Assembly: GCA_015183035.1 (NCBI GenBank)
Contig: JACZZP010000012.1
Span: 2,232,001 to 2,296,000, forward strand
DNA from: Meloidogyne chitwoodi
Taxonomy: Eukaryota > Nematoda > Chromadorea > Rhabditida > Meloidogynidae
Reading direction: 5' to 3'
DNA length: 64,000 nt
Shown here: piece after piece, positions 47,101 through 58,253 of the stretch
Position numbering within the stretch: the stretch's first letter is position 1
Layout: each line of letters opens with the position of its first letter
The notes under the pieces: model-generated
What the model was told of the DNA's origin: nothing
Databases searched by the model: none
Seen by the model: only the letters and a program-made list of their open reading frames with translations
Translations under genes and position numbers: made by a program

Positions 47101-50038
47101 CACATTACTTATTTGTCCCGTTATAAGCAATTAGCCGCTTTCTCTTTAAAATCTGTCCCTCACTTTTTTTATATTTAAAACATCAAGAAAAGAAGAGAAA
47201 TAATGCTTAGGAAGATTCTAAGAAAGACGTCCCTTTTATTGTATGGAAAAGATTCATTTTTCTTCCGTTGAAAATCACCAAAATAGAAATGTCGAATTAA
47301 TGGTTGTTTTGGGTGTTATATAACACGCAACTCTATTTTTCTAATGAGAAGAACGGATTAGTTCATTGGAATAAACAGAGTGACTTATAATACTGCATTT
47401 AATAAATAATCTAAAAGTCTCATTTATTTATGAAATTTCCTTAACCAAGGAGACGAGGTAGAGCTTAAGGAAATGACTTTGAATATGTTATTTGTTGTTG
47501 TTTTTTCCTCATTTCAATTTATAGAACAATCTCTGCGCAATTCATTTATCCTTCTCATGCTCTTATCTATCTTCTGTAAACAATAAACAAACATTTTACT
47601 ATCATCTCACCCTTTTATTGTTCATTTTTTAGGTAATTTATATCTTTTATAATTAAAGAGATTGTTTTTTTAGTAAAAATATTTTCTAAATATTAAACAT
47701 TTTCTGCTTTTTATTATCTAAATTGAGGTTTTAGAATTTGGCTTATTTTCTCTCATTTTCTTTGTTTATTCAACCATGTCAAAGTAGTCAATACTCGCGC
47801 ATATTTTGAGACAAATATTTATTTATTTTCGTAAAATGAACGGTGCATCAGCTTTTTTAATATTTTTAATTTTTATTTAATATTAACTATTTTTCAATTT
47901 TAAAGCTTTCAGTTGTATAAACTGATCGCTTTTACCTCAAACCAAAACATTGTCCTATTTATTATTTGTTGGTTTGGTGCTTGATAGATATACAAAAGTG
48001 TATTTATTTAAAATATCCATAAATAAATAAATTTTTTTATAATTTATTATTTTATTTCTCTCGTACCTATTGTTGTCCAATTTGATTTTGTGTGGCTTCC
48101 ATAATAACGATAAACGAGGGGAGGGGTTGCCACCTACTATTTATTTTTATTAATTTATTTTTTTTGTTTAGAAAAAAAGAGAACGTTATTAAAAAAAACC
48201 CGTTTTATCAAAATAAATAGTCGGGAATTTTTTACGAATTTAAACAATTTTTTTCTTCGTGCCTTTTCTAATTACAAAATTAAGTGTTCTTTTACCTATT
48301 TTAAATCATTGTTTTTATTAAAATTCTTCCATATTTTAAGTTATTATATTATTTTCAATAATTATTGTATTATATAAAATGGGAAGCAGCTGGAAGCTTC
48401 TGCCTTTTCTAACAATAAGTTGAAAATTTTGAGAATATTTTTTGCTTTCAAATATTTCTTTTCATCATTAAGTCTTCTTTCTCATAAATTTCGCGCATTT
48501 GCAAATTTAATTTTCATTCTCTCTCTACTTTGAAATAAGCGTAAAGTTTGTCCACTATTGGCATTTTCTTTCAAAATTTCTTCTTTTTTTCATCCTTTTT
48601 GGATAAAACTAGGGGGTCCTCTGTGGAAGACCTTTTCCTTCCCTTTCAAAACATTTTGGTCTTTTATTAAGTAGTGGCAATTTTTATACCAATTTAGCCT
48701 TGGAGCATTGTCGGAAATTGTGAATGCTCTTTAAAAAAATTGAAAATAGAGAAAACTTAAAATTGAATTTTCGGGCATTTTTTTGGCACTTTTACGCCTT
48801 TTTTATCAAAATGTCTACATTTAGAAATTTTTTACAATTTTTACAAAACTTTTTGACCATTCTTATTTTAAATATTTAAGAAAGAGGAGTATCAACTTTG
48901 AACATTAAGCTCTGAACTTTTTGACCTTTGAATTTTTTATCATATTTTATTTTAATAGCTAGGTTTCACCTCCTTGTCTTTGCCAATTGTAGCATTTCTT
49001 TTATATTCTCAATTTTCTCATTTATTTTCAACATCTGCTTATATTTTACAAGAAAGCTAAATAAAAAAACTCATTGTCAAACCATTGGGAATAGAAAATA
49101 AGGGAACGGTTTAAAAAGATGCCTTATAAAACTTAAACAACAAGTATTTATAAAAAGGATTTGGATAGATTTTGCACTTAATATTATTGAATATACATAA
49201 ATGGATTTTCTTAAATTTAACAAAAGCCGAAACTGAATCTTTTTTTTTCCAATTTTGATATGAATACTCCGTTCCTCTAGTTTTATATTTCTTTTTTTAT
49301 GTTGACACCATTTATAGTTGACCTTTTTTTGTCAACTTTCCATCTTTTTTTTCATCCTTTCCCTATTTTTTCACGTAAATTTAGCCTTGACAAAAAGCAC
49401 TCTCTTGTCGCGGACGGCATTCTCTATTTTTCTATATTTATTGCTATATTGTTTTTGTTTGTCTTTAAATACATTTTGTTAGTATAGCTTCCCAAACCTT
49501 TCTATAACAACATTCCATTGCTCTTGCGTGAGAGAGAAAAAAGAGCGAAAAATACGCGCGGTTGGTGCTTCCTCCAGACTTTTTGGCCACTTCCGACAAC
49601 GATTGCTTTCTTTTTTTTTACTTTTTTGCGTATGTTTACAATTTTCCAATTGCTTCATTCTTTCCACTGTCAATTTTTTTAAATTTTGTGCATTATAGAT
49701 ATATTAAATATAAATAGCTTTTCTTCAAAAAATTTCTACCAAAATTCATTTTTGTAAATTTTAATCATCAAAACTCATTACTCTAAATTATTTTTAGCTC
49801 TTTTCCTCCTTTATTAATCCTTACCTCTCGTATAATTGTGTAATTTTATTTACAGATTATACAAGAAGAAAAACTATTTGCTGCTTATAAACTTTTTTCA
49901 AACAACAATCACTGCCAAAACGCCATTTTGCCTATAAAAAAGGAAAAGCAAATTAAACTTTCATTAATTTTTACTCATCAAAAATCTGACAACTTTCATT
50001 AAAAATAAAAGCAACAACGTCTGATTATTGCCACAAAA
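44121..50038. other. Six-kilobase gene-poor region
   Basis: Apart from the satellite at 45066-45455 I see no supportable gene. Open frames at 46966-47178, 49299-49487 and 49479-49673 look like chance frames in T-rich DNA. A 12-bp stem GGAAGATGATGA/TCATCATCTTCC with a long loop occurs at about 45700-45778, and a perfect short hairpin GTGGTGAACCAC near 45551. The stretch probably includes upstream control of the next gene. Confidence 0.5.
45066..45455. repeat. 31-bp satellite with TTTCCGGAAATAATTT core
   Basis: About a dozen head-to-tail 31-bp units, AAACTTGGGTTTCCGGAAAT plus AATTTATTTAT, nearly identical through most of the array, with one short unit around 45199. The core AAACTTG..TTTCCGGAAATAATTT is the same as in the 44-bp array at 24061-24350, but the rest of the unit differs. 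Confidence 0.93.
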
Positions 50039-51634
50039 ATGGCAGATCAAAAAAGGATATCATCTTATCGGCAAAATCGCTTGCATAAAAAAACATCATC
50101 ATTCTTTTTTAGCCTATTGCTATTATTTCATACTTTTATTTTGATGATTTTTCCACTTGCTGAAGCTGAGGTTGTCCCTTTAATATTTAGTAAATTGGGT
50201 TATTTTGAGGATTTTAATTTTTAGAGTAGTTGCAATTATGTTACTCTTGTTAAATGCTTTATTGAAATTCTTGACGAATGGACCTGGACATTATATGAGC
50301 TAAAAGATAATGTTGTAACAATCAGCAATGATCAGTGTAAACATTTGAGAGAATTGGACAAATGCATACAGGTTAATGTTAAGAATTTTTTAAACTATAT
50401 TTTTTCTACGCTATAATATTCCTATTTTATTAAAGTTTGAGATTTTTCAAATTTGGGGTTTCACTTATTTAATGTTGAAATATAATATTTAAAGAAATGG
50501 GAAGGGATAGTTGCATAAATATGGTTTTTCGTCCTTATCCATCAATCAAAAGCTTAAATTAGTGACCACACAAAAGAAAGGGTAAAGGGATCCCCGAGGG
50601 AATGAATTATTCAACCATGCGGAAAAGTTTGCAATAGCCAAAACAGATGCAAGGTTTAATTTGATGAATTTAACTGCAGGATTAGACAGAGAATTGTCTA
50701 GTAAATTGGGAAAAATAAAATTTATTATTATATTTTTATTATTTTTAATTGCCAGCAGTTTTTTTTAGGATGAAGGTCCAGAAGCACACGAATGTAATCA
50801 TTCAGAAATTGTAGCTGCCAGTAACACAGTCAGCGATTTGCTAACCCATAGAAAGAATTCTGGCAGTTTTCTTAAGGTTTTCTTATTAAACTTCTTTTTT
50901 TTAATTTCCTAAAAATCTAGAGTTACTATTTGCTTACTTATGCATGCTCAGAAGAGGGCCAGAAAATGCTCAGTGAACACAGATCCTGTCTTTCACGAGA
51001 GCGCATTGGCGAAATGACCATTAGCGCAGGTTTCTTTTAAAAAAACGAGTCTATTGATGAATAAAAAACGAATTACAGGCACCTACCTCAGCGAAAAATT
51101 CTTAGATCACCCAGATGAAGAAGTTTGTACTGCAGTGAATAATAAATTACAAGAATATATGGAAGCAATGGCAGGTCTTTGTCGCGAAGAAGCTTCTTTG
51201 ATTATGTGTCGGTCGCTGACTGGAATGTTTAGGGTATGCTAATATTTATTGTCGAGAAGATGAATTGTCGTTTTGATAATTATATTAGTTAAACCCATGG
51301 AAATAAATTTTTTTACTAAATGACTGAAAAAATCATTTTCTATTAAAATATAACATTTTAGGGTCTTCACGCTGATAAACTGGCTGATTGTGAATTCAGT
51401 TGTCTTCGTAAACAGGAAAGCACACAGCGTGATTCACATAAAGAGCAACCTCAACAAGATCAGCAATATGATGAACGCACTGGAGAAGAAGATGATGAAG
51501 GCGAGACTAATCAAGGAGAGACTGAACATCTTACTGGTGGAAGTGTTGGAAAGACTCAGAAAGCGTTTCATTGGGTAATGGTAATAACAACATCATTGTT
51601 TGTTGCCTCAGCATTAATGTTAGCAGGTTTTTAA
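50039..51634 (+). CDS. Cys-rich secreted/membrane-anchored nematode protein (DUF19-like, tentative)
   Basis: Exons 50039-50170, 50225-50371, then from about 50770 onward, ending at 51634. The N-terminus has a signal-anchor-like stretch (SSFFFSLLLLFHTFILMIFP). The ectodomain has regularly spaced cysteines (SSCNYVTLVKCF; ISNDQCKHLRELDKC; EAHECNHSE; YACSEEGQ; CLSRER; EEVCTA; GLCREEASLIMCRS; ADCEFSCLRK), reminiscent of nematode DUF19/T20D4.11-like domains. A Gln/Glu-rich linker leads to a C-terminal helix (VMVITTSLFVASALMLAG). Exons 2 and 3 join directly in phase. Between them, 50590-50700 carries an open stretch (NELFNHAEKFAIAK..) that fits no phase and may be a lost or skipped exon. Confidence 0.7.
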
Positions 51635-51756
51635 TATCTAAATTAATATTTAATGAAATGTTAGAAAAAATGGGTTTACTGATTTAATATAATGTATTAG
51701 TATTATATATTTAGACAAATAATTACTTTAAAGTTTTAAATTTATACAATTTCAAC

Positions 51757-51832
51757 ATAAAGCCCCAAGGGTTGAGTCATCTGTAATAAGACATTTAGAG
51801 AATTTTTGAAAAATTCTCAAATGGGGCTTTAT
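51757..51832. repeat. Small palindromic element
   Basis: Ends ATAAAGCCCC and GGGGCTTTAT are perfect reverse complements 76 bp apart, with a second internal palindrome GAGAATTTTTGAAAAATTCTC. It lies about 120 bp after the stop of the upstream gene, so it could be a MITE or part of its 3' region. Confidence 0.6.
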
Positions 51833-52157
51833 ATTTTACTATTTGAAAATCATTTCATTATTGTGTCAATCTGAATATTTTTAAAGGTTGTATGCAGTGA
51901 TGTCCCGGTTCCGGGAACCGGCACCGGTTCCCACGGTTCCACTTCCGGTTCCGGAACCGTGGAACCGTCAAAAATTGGAACCACTCCGGAACCGGAACCG
52001 TGGAACCGTAAAATTCGTAGAACCGGTTCGGAACCGGTTTTGGAACCGTCCATTTTTAATATTTATATAATTATTTTTTGAAACGAAAGTAATAAATTGA
52101 TCGATTTTCATGAATAATTGATCCTAAAGAAATTATTCAAGTTAATTTGCCAATGGC

Positions 52158-52863
52158 CAGTGGTTGGAAAATCGTACCAAATTTCGTACTCGTACTTTGG
52201 TACGAAGTACGAGGGAAAAAAATGACTAAAATACGAGGTACGAGGCATAAGTACGATTCGTACTCTCGTACTTAAGGTTTAAATTTTCGCCAAATTTCTT
52301 TCTTTCTTTTCCATGTGGAAATAAAATTTTCAATCCATTCCTCTTCCCCCAGTTTATTTTTACAAGCGAGAAAAGAAAAGGAATGTTTATATATATTTAA
52401 TTTACTTATTTTTTCCAAGTATGCATCTATGGTTTAGTGGTTAGTACGTTAGTCTGTTTTAGTAAATTGGTTGAGGTTCGAATCCTTTAATAAGGGAAAG
52501 GAATTTTGAGTTATTAATTGCTGCTAGAGTCACTTCTTTTTAAAAATTTTAGAAGCAAAATTAAATCAGAAATTTTCGTCTACTGCACTAAAAAAGTGTA
52601 ATTTTTGGCAGCAGATGTTTAAAAATTTTAAAAATTTTTGCCTGCGGCGCTGAAAATGATGAATTTTTGGCAAATAAAGTGGAATAATTATTCAAAATTT
52701 TCGCCTGCGGCGCTATGAAAAAACTAAATTTATGAAAATTTACCCAAAACGCAAGAAAAAATATAAGGAAAGTACGAGGTACGAGTACGAGGAACGAGTA
52801 CAAGGGAAAAAAATGGCTGGTACGAAGTACGAGTACGAGCAAAATTGAAATTTCCAACCACTG
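52158..52863. mobile_element. Nested inverted-repeat transposon with GTACGAG-reiterated ends
   Basis: Termini CAGTGGTTGGAAA and TTTCCAACCACTG are perfect reverse complements. Inside each lies a run of GTACGAG/CTCGTAC motifs (52173-52275 and 52770-52842) including the shared GGGAAAAAAATG. It sits wholly inside the GGAACCG element. A clean target duplication is not visible (AATGGC left, AATGAC right). No coding capacity. Confidence 0.8.
52424..52490 (+). repeat. tRNA-like segment inside the nested transposon
   Basis: An A-box-like ATGGTTTAGTGGTTAGTA and a B box AGGTTCGAATCC at tRNA spacing. Ends do not pair well. It forms part of the interior of the GTACGAG element. Confidence 0.55.
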
Positions 52864-53547
52864 ATAATGACTCGAGGCCTTAATAATCGGACTCAAGAAA
52901 AATTACTTTCACGGAAATTGATGATCCATCTTAATTTGAATAAAAAAGAATGAACAATTTTCGACAATATATTATTTTTAATAAAAAAATTTTATTTTAT
53001 GCTATTTTATCATATTTAAAAAAATTTTCTGGAACCGCTTCCGGAACCGCTGATTTTTTTTGGAACCGGAACCGAGGAACCGTTAAATTTTGGAACCGCT
53101 CCGGAACCGGAACCGCGGAACCGTCAAAAATTGGAACCACTCCGGAACCGGAACCGCGGAACCGAACAAAAATTTGGAACCGTGACATCACTGGTTGTAT
53201 GCCATCAAAATTAAGAATGTAAACTAAATTTTTTTAGCCCTTGGATCGTGAAAATATTGATGTTTATATAATTAAATAAATTAATATGTTTACATCCTTC
53301 CCTTTTAGTCATTTTGAGCTTATTTCCTCCATAATTTTAATAAAAATGTAATTATTCTGCTATTTATTACAATTGTACAATTAACAATCCTTCTGATATT
53401 TTTTGGAGCTTTAAAAAAAATTATTTTTGATAAGTAGTATACTTTAAAACATTTTTAATAAATAGTTATAGCATCTCACGATATTTTTTGATGTTCTTTT
53501 TTAATTAGTCAAAAATTCACTCCACTTATATTTTTATATGTAATAAT

Positions 53548-53663
53548 TAGAGCTGGGAAAAACATGCATGTGTTCAAAACAATGTAAAAACATCATATTT
53601 AAACTTACATATTTCATCGGATGTCCAGGAAAAACAAGCATTTGTATGTTTTTCCAAGCTCTA
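53548..53663. mobile_element. MITE-like element with TAGAGCT..GGAAAAACAT ends
   Basis: Left TAGAGCTGGGAAAAACATGCA and right TGTATGTTTTTCCAAGCTCTA are near-perfect inverted repeats about 115 bp apart. The interior is AT-rich. Open frames called across it on both strands mirror each other for this reason and are not genes. Confidence 0.7.
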
Positions 53664-54175
53664 ATAATGATTTTCGTCATTTTTATTAAAATACATTTAT
53701 TTTTTATAGTTCGACCTTCCAATTTTTCTTATAATTACATAGTTCGTATTTTTATAGTCGTTTAAAAATGTTAGATGATAAACATTTTGTTGTCGTCATT
53801 AATTTTAATAAAAATTTTTTATAACTCATGATTATTTAATGAAAAAATTTATTTTTTAAAAGTTATTTAATTTATTTTTATAAAAAACGATTGTTTGGAG
53901 ATGTGAAGAGAAAATAGACTATATTCAAAAGAAAGGAAATACGGAGAAAGCAACGATTGCAAGTGCACATACATAGCAGGTTTTTTTCTTTTTTTCTCTC
54001 TCTAAAATTGTTAAGACTGAAGGTGTGCTTTCCTTCATCTTCGTACTTTTTAGTGATTCCTGTCTATTTTTTGTCAATACTGATTTTCGCAAAATTGGAT
54101 TTTTAGCCGTTGGCCAAACTAATAGAAATTTATTTTATTATAACGCTTTGCCTTGATTGATTTAAGATAATACAA

Positions 54176-55178
54176 ATGGACAAAGATGATAATGTGCTCA
54201 ACTTTGAAATGGTTTTAATTTTTAAATTAAAAATATAATGTTTTTTACTTTCGATAATCTTAAATTCTAGGCAATGTCACAATTTTCTGCAATGTTTCCT
54301 AATTTAAATAACCAATTGATTGAATCAGTACTAAGAAAATATAATGGAAGTGTAGCACAAACTATTGAAGAATTGCTAGAACTAAGTACTGAACTAGAAG
54401 CTTCTCCTTCATCTTCGACTCATATTCAACGAAATATTAGTAGAGAAGAGATGAACGATGAAAGGAAAAGAGAATATATTACAACTATCAAAGAACAAAT
54501 AACTGAAAGTGGGTCGGTCAGGTTAATTTTTATAGGGATTCGAATCCGAACTTTTTTATTTAGAGAATATGAGAACAAGAAACCTTCTAGAGATCCCTGT
54601 GCAGACGATGAGAAAATAGCCTTGCTAATTCAAAACCGAGAATTTCTTCGTTATCTTCGACATGACCCTCGTTTTCAACGTGCGATCATTAACCAGGATT
54701 TCGATAACAATAAAAATTCTCGTCATTGTCCACTTCCATCAAGGCCTCCTGTTCCTATTTTACTTTCTTCTTCAATACTTTCTCATTCGCCAAATGGTCG
54801 ACTTTTCAACAGAAAAGGAAGAGGCGAATGGCTTAATAATCCATTGGAAAAGAGAGCAACATCAATAAAAGGAGATGAACTAAAACCTACAATCCCTGAA
54901 GGACCTTTGATTGGTTTGATAACATTTTTCTACTTTACTTAAAAAGACGTACAGAATATGTGGATGCTGAAAATCGTGAGTCAGGATGGGAACGACTTAA
55001 GGCTAAACTAGTTAAAAAGCCGCCTGAAGGTAGTGAACAATTGCCTGGATCTCCGTTAGTTAACTTTTCGGATGAAGAAATGCGTAAAGGAGTTCAAGGG
55101 CTTTTATCAAAAGGAGGTCGCAAACTAATTGAGAGTTTGGCGAGTAGATTTAACACAGATTATAAACACCATCGGTAA
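54176..55178 (+). CDS. CUEDC1: CUE-domain protein, CUEDC1-like
   Basis: Four exons (54176-54211, 54271-54521, 54564-54913, 54955-55178) encode 286 residues; two introns are only 41-42 bp. The N-terminal CUE domain (FEMAMSQFSAMFPNLNNQLI..VLRKYNGSVAQTIEELLEL) has the MFP motif that contacts ubiquitin. Two further CUEDC1-like blocks follow: DEKIALLIQNREFLRYLRHD and, near the C-terminus, GGRKLIESLASRF. Function in the family is poorly defined; ubiquitin binding is inferred from the CUE domain. Choosing the start at 54176 brings in exon 1, which restores the FEMAM segment shared with the family. Confidence 0.85.
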
Positions 55179-55989
55179 AATATATTGAAGTTGAAAATGA
55201 CTGAAAAATTTTAATTTCTTGCCGTTTAACTACATAATTATATTCTATATTACAATAACATATAATATATTTCAAGAATTTTGTAGTTTAAACAGGTATA
55301 TGTATGTATTAAAACAATAAAAATTAGAGGATAGTGGCCCATCTCTCGTATACTTGTGTCTACTAAATTCGATAGTGAGCTATTTATGGTTTTCTAACTG
55401 TCTGCTTGTAGCCGGGATGTCCCAGACATCTCTTCTGTTTTTATTCTTATTAATACTTAAATCCGGATCATAAACATTCGTTTTAGTTATGATTTTTGGA
55501 GTTTTATTTTGAAAGATCTAGGTTAGGATTTTGCACTCAAAAAAGTTAAGAATCGGCGTTAAAATGGCTGCGTGAAATGAGCAGTTATCGATTTAACGAT
55601 GTGTATGTTTCTCTCATATGCACTATTTTCCAAACAAAGTTTCAACGAGTCCACCCCTAAAGATCGAAACCCAAAAGATCGATGAAAGCAATTTGTGAAC
55701 TTCTAGTCGGTCAATCTCTTAAAACAATTTAGTCCATTTCAAACTTGGACTTACAAGGAGTGTTTTATCACTTCTCCATTTTAGAGCCCATGGCTAGTTA
55801 GTTTTCGTGCAAACTTGGACCTATAAGGAGTGTTTTATTAATTGACCGAACTGGCAAAAATTTTATTGATTGTAAAACTTGAAATTTTTCTGTTCTTTTT
55901 TTCTTTGAATTTATGTTGATTATTCAGATTATACTCTTATAAATTATTTTAGCATTAAATTTATTTGTTGTTGATTGCACAAGGTAAGA
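55179..55989. other. Intergenic between CUEDC1-like and PHF5A
   Basis: No gene seen. A direct repeat AAACTTGGAC(T/C)TA(C/T)AAGGAGTG..TTTTAT occurs twice (about 55742-55770 and 55812-55839), and GATGTCCCAGACATC is a small hairpin near 55420. Confidence 0.6.
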
Positions 55990-56401
55990 ATGGCAAAGCA
56001 CCATCCGGACTTAATATTTTGTCGTAAGCTTTATTTTACATAAATTTTAAACAAATCTTTTTAGGTAAGCAACCTGGAGTGGCTATTGGACGATTGTGTG
56101 ATAAATGCGATGGTCGGTGTGTGATTTGTGATTCTTATGTAAGGCCATGTACACTTGTTCGGATCTGTGATGAGTGCAATTATGGAAGTTATCAGGTTTT
56201 TTAAACACATCGTTTATATTAATACATTCTAAGGGTCGTTGTGTTATCTGTGGCGGACCTGGAACTAGTGATGCGTATTATTGCAAAGAATGCACAATAA
56301 TGGAAAAGGATAGAGATGGATGTCCAAAAATTGTCAACTTGGGATGTGCTAAAACCGATTTGTTTTATGAAAGAAAAAAATATGGCTTTAAAAAGAATTA
56401 A
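55990..56401 (+). CDS. phf-5: PHF5A / SF3b14b splicing factor
   Basis: Three exons encode 110 residues, the exact length and near-exact sequence of this extremely conserved protein: [11 protein letters not shown], then [37 protein letters not shown] and the end [13 protein letters not shown]. Multiple CXXC pairs bind three zinc ions in a knot. PHF5A is a core subunit of SF3b in the U2 snRNP and lines the branch-point adenosine pocket with SF3B1. RPL17 follows 149 bp downstream on the same strand, a spacing typical of nematode operons. Confidence 0.97.
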
Positions 56402-56550
56402 CAAATGCAAAATGTGTATAATCTTTACGTTCATGTTCTTTTTATAAATTTATTTTTCATAATTTTTCCATCATCATTCCATTGTTCAATTGCAAATGAC
56501 TATATTTTTATTTTAACCTCTAACATATTTTTAGTTTTTAGTCTATAATC

Positions 56551-57363
56551 ATGACAAAGGTACATTACTGTAAACGTCCAGACAACAATACAAAATCGTG
56601 CAAGGCTCGTGGGTCTGATTTACGTGTTCATTTTAAAAATACACATGAGACAGCTCGAGCGATCAAGGGGATGCCACTGAAGAGAGCTATTCGATTTTTG
56701 GAGAATGTAAAAGAAAAGAAGGAAATTGTTCCTTTTCGTCACTTTAATGGTGGTGTCGGACGAAAGGCACAGGCCAAGGCTTGGGGTATAATTTTAATAG
56801 TTTTTACTAAATCTTTCATTGGAAAGTTAACGATATATATTTTTAGAAAATGAGTATTTTACTTGGATTGTTTTTGATATAATTTTAAACAAAAAATTTT
56901 ATAGGAACAACTCAGGGACGTTGGCCAAAGAAATCTGCTGAATTTCTTTTACAACTCTTGCGGTATTACTTGTTTTATTTTTTAATAGTTTCGGTTAAGA
57001 AATGCTGAAAGCAATGCTGAAGTGAAGGGCCTCGATGTTGACCATCTTGTTATTGATCACATTGTGGTACAAGCGGCAGCCAAAATGCGTCGACGCACAT
57101 ATAGGGCTCATGGACGTATAAATCCATATATGAGTTCGGCAAGTGTTTTTAATTTATTGGAGCTGGTTATATATGCTTTGTCCAACAATCTTAAAATTAT
57201 TTTTGATAAACAATTTTTTATTTTTAAAATTTAGCCTTGCCACATCGAAGTGATTTTAACAGAAAAGAAAGAAGTTGTCTCAAAACCTGCTGGAGCTATT
57301 GTTAAGGTTAAGAAGGAATCAAAGAAGAAACAGCGACGACAATTGGCACGTGGAGAATATTAA
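56551..57363 (+). CDS. rpl-17: 60S ribosomal protein L17 (uL22)
   Basis: Four exons (56551-56785, 56905-56962, 57000-57138, 57235-57363) encode 186 residues. Landmarks are [66 protein letters not shown] and a Lys/Arg-rich tail. uL22 lines the ribosome exit tunnel. The third intron begins with GC (GCAAGT) rather than GT; using it is the only way to restore the conserved MSSPCHIE. The leader contains a T-rich AG (TTTTTAG) just upstream of the ATG that could accept a spliced leader. Confidence 0.97.
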
Positions 57364-58253
57364 ATGGAAGGTGGATTTGTTTTATGATATAATATTTTGT
57401 TATTTTGGCTCTTCATTGTTGATACATAAATGGTTTTAAGTTTAATAGGTAATATTTTTTGGGATTAGTTTGCATGTTTATGGGGTTAAATAAAATTATT
57501 AGGGTTTTTATTTTATTCTTTTACATAGAGGAGTCCTTGTTTTTGCTTAGAATTTTGAGATATGTCTTTAAAATTTAAGTCACACATGTCACAATTTATA
57601 ATTTTGTTTTCATTAGAAATCTCCTCTTAAAAATTAGGTCATTTTGATCATCATTATGGTTTTAATAATATTTCGTAAAATAGTAACGTGCACTATTTTA
57701 AAAATCCTCGTGGTTATTTTCTGAACTTTTTAATCCCTTATTTTTTACCATCCTCATTTAACTTTTCTTCATATTTAAACGCATCTTTTGGATCTCACTC
57801 TTTCAAATTTTGCTCATCCCTCTATACTACCATTGTCCATTTATGTGAGAAAAATTCCTGACAACCGGTTTTAACTTGCATACATGTTTTGTGCGCGTTG
57901 TTCGCCTGAAGCGTCGTCTGCAACTTATATTGGAAATCGATGGAAATATCAAAAGATGGGGTGGGGAAGGCAGATTTATTTGAGTGGATGCGACAAGAGT
58001 GGTTGTGGGTGGTTGTAGTTTAGGCGTTGAAATTTCCTCAAAATTGTTTTTATTTTTATGAAAAAGCTATTTTAAATTCAAATTAATATTCAATTATGAT
58101 TAAAAATAGCTAAAACTGATGACTATTCACTAAAATTGTTTTTTTTATTCCTCTCTTTTCAATACCAATCTCTTGTCCTTTTGCCATATTAGTTAGCTAA
58201 TTTTTATAACTTTCGTCTATCAATCCCTTAACTGTCCTAATTCCTTCTAAAAA
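57364..58253. other. Intergenic between RPL17 and BRICHOS-like gene
   Basis: AT-rich DNA with a G+C-richer stretch around 57860-58020 that may be the promoter of the next gene. No gene, tRNA or repeat seen. Confidence 0.55.

Larger units (their letters stand above)
51896..53192. mobile_element. Inverted-repeat transposon with GGAACCG-reiterated ends and 10-bp target duplication
   Basis: Both ends carry AGTGATGTC/GACATCACT-type termini followed by long runs of GGAACCG and CGGTTCC motifs (51908-52050 and 53030-53182). The perfect 10-bp direct repeat GGTTGTATGC flanks it (51886-51895 and 53193-53202). A 10-bp duplication suggests Mutator-type transposition. No transposase remains. The interior is occupied by a second element (52158-52863). 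Confidence 0.88.
51635..54175. other. Intergenic region dominated by inverted-repeat elements
   Basis: Holds a 76-bp palindromic segment (51757-51832), the nested transposons (51886-53202), a tRNA-like segment inside them and a small MITE-like element (53548-53663). The remainder (53203-53547 and 53664-54175) is AT-rich without a gene. Confidence 0.7.

Noticed and set aside
46966..47178. 70-residue open frame in the gene-poor region
   Set aside because: No conserved motif, no splice context and no neighbouring exons.
51850..53222. Open frames rich in GTGT/PEPEP-like repeats
   Set aside because: Translations of the GGAACCG terminal arrays of a transposon.
53534..53765. Overlapping open frames on both strands
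   Set aside because: They lie over an inverted repeat, which makes both strands read alike; not genes.
54530..54563. GGGATTCGAATCC, a B-box-like word
   Set aside because: Inside a 42-bp CUEDC1 intron with no A box; too short to be tRNA-derived.
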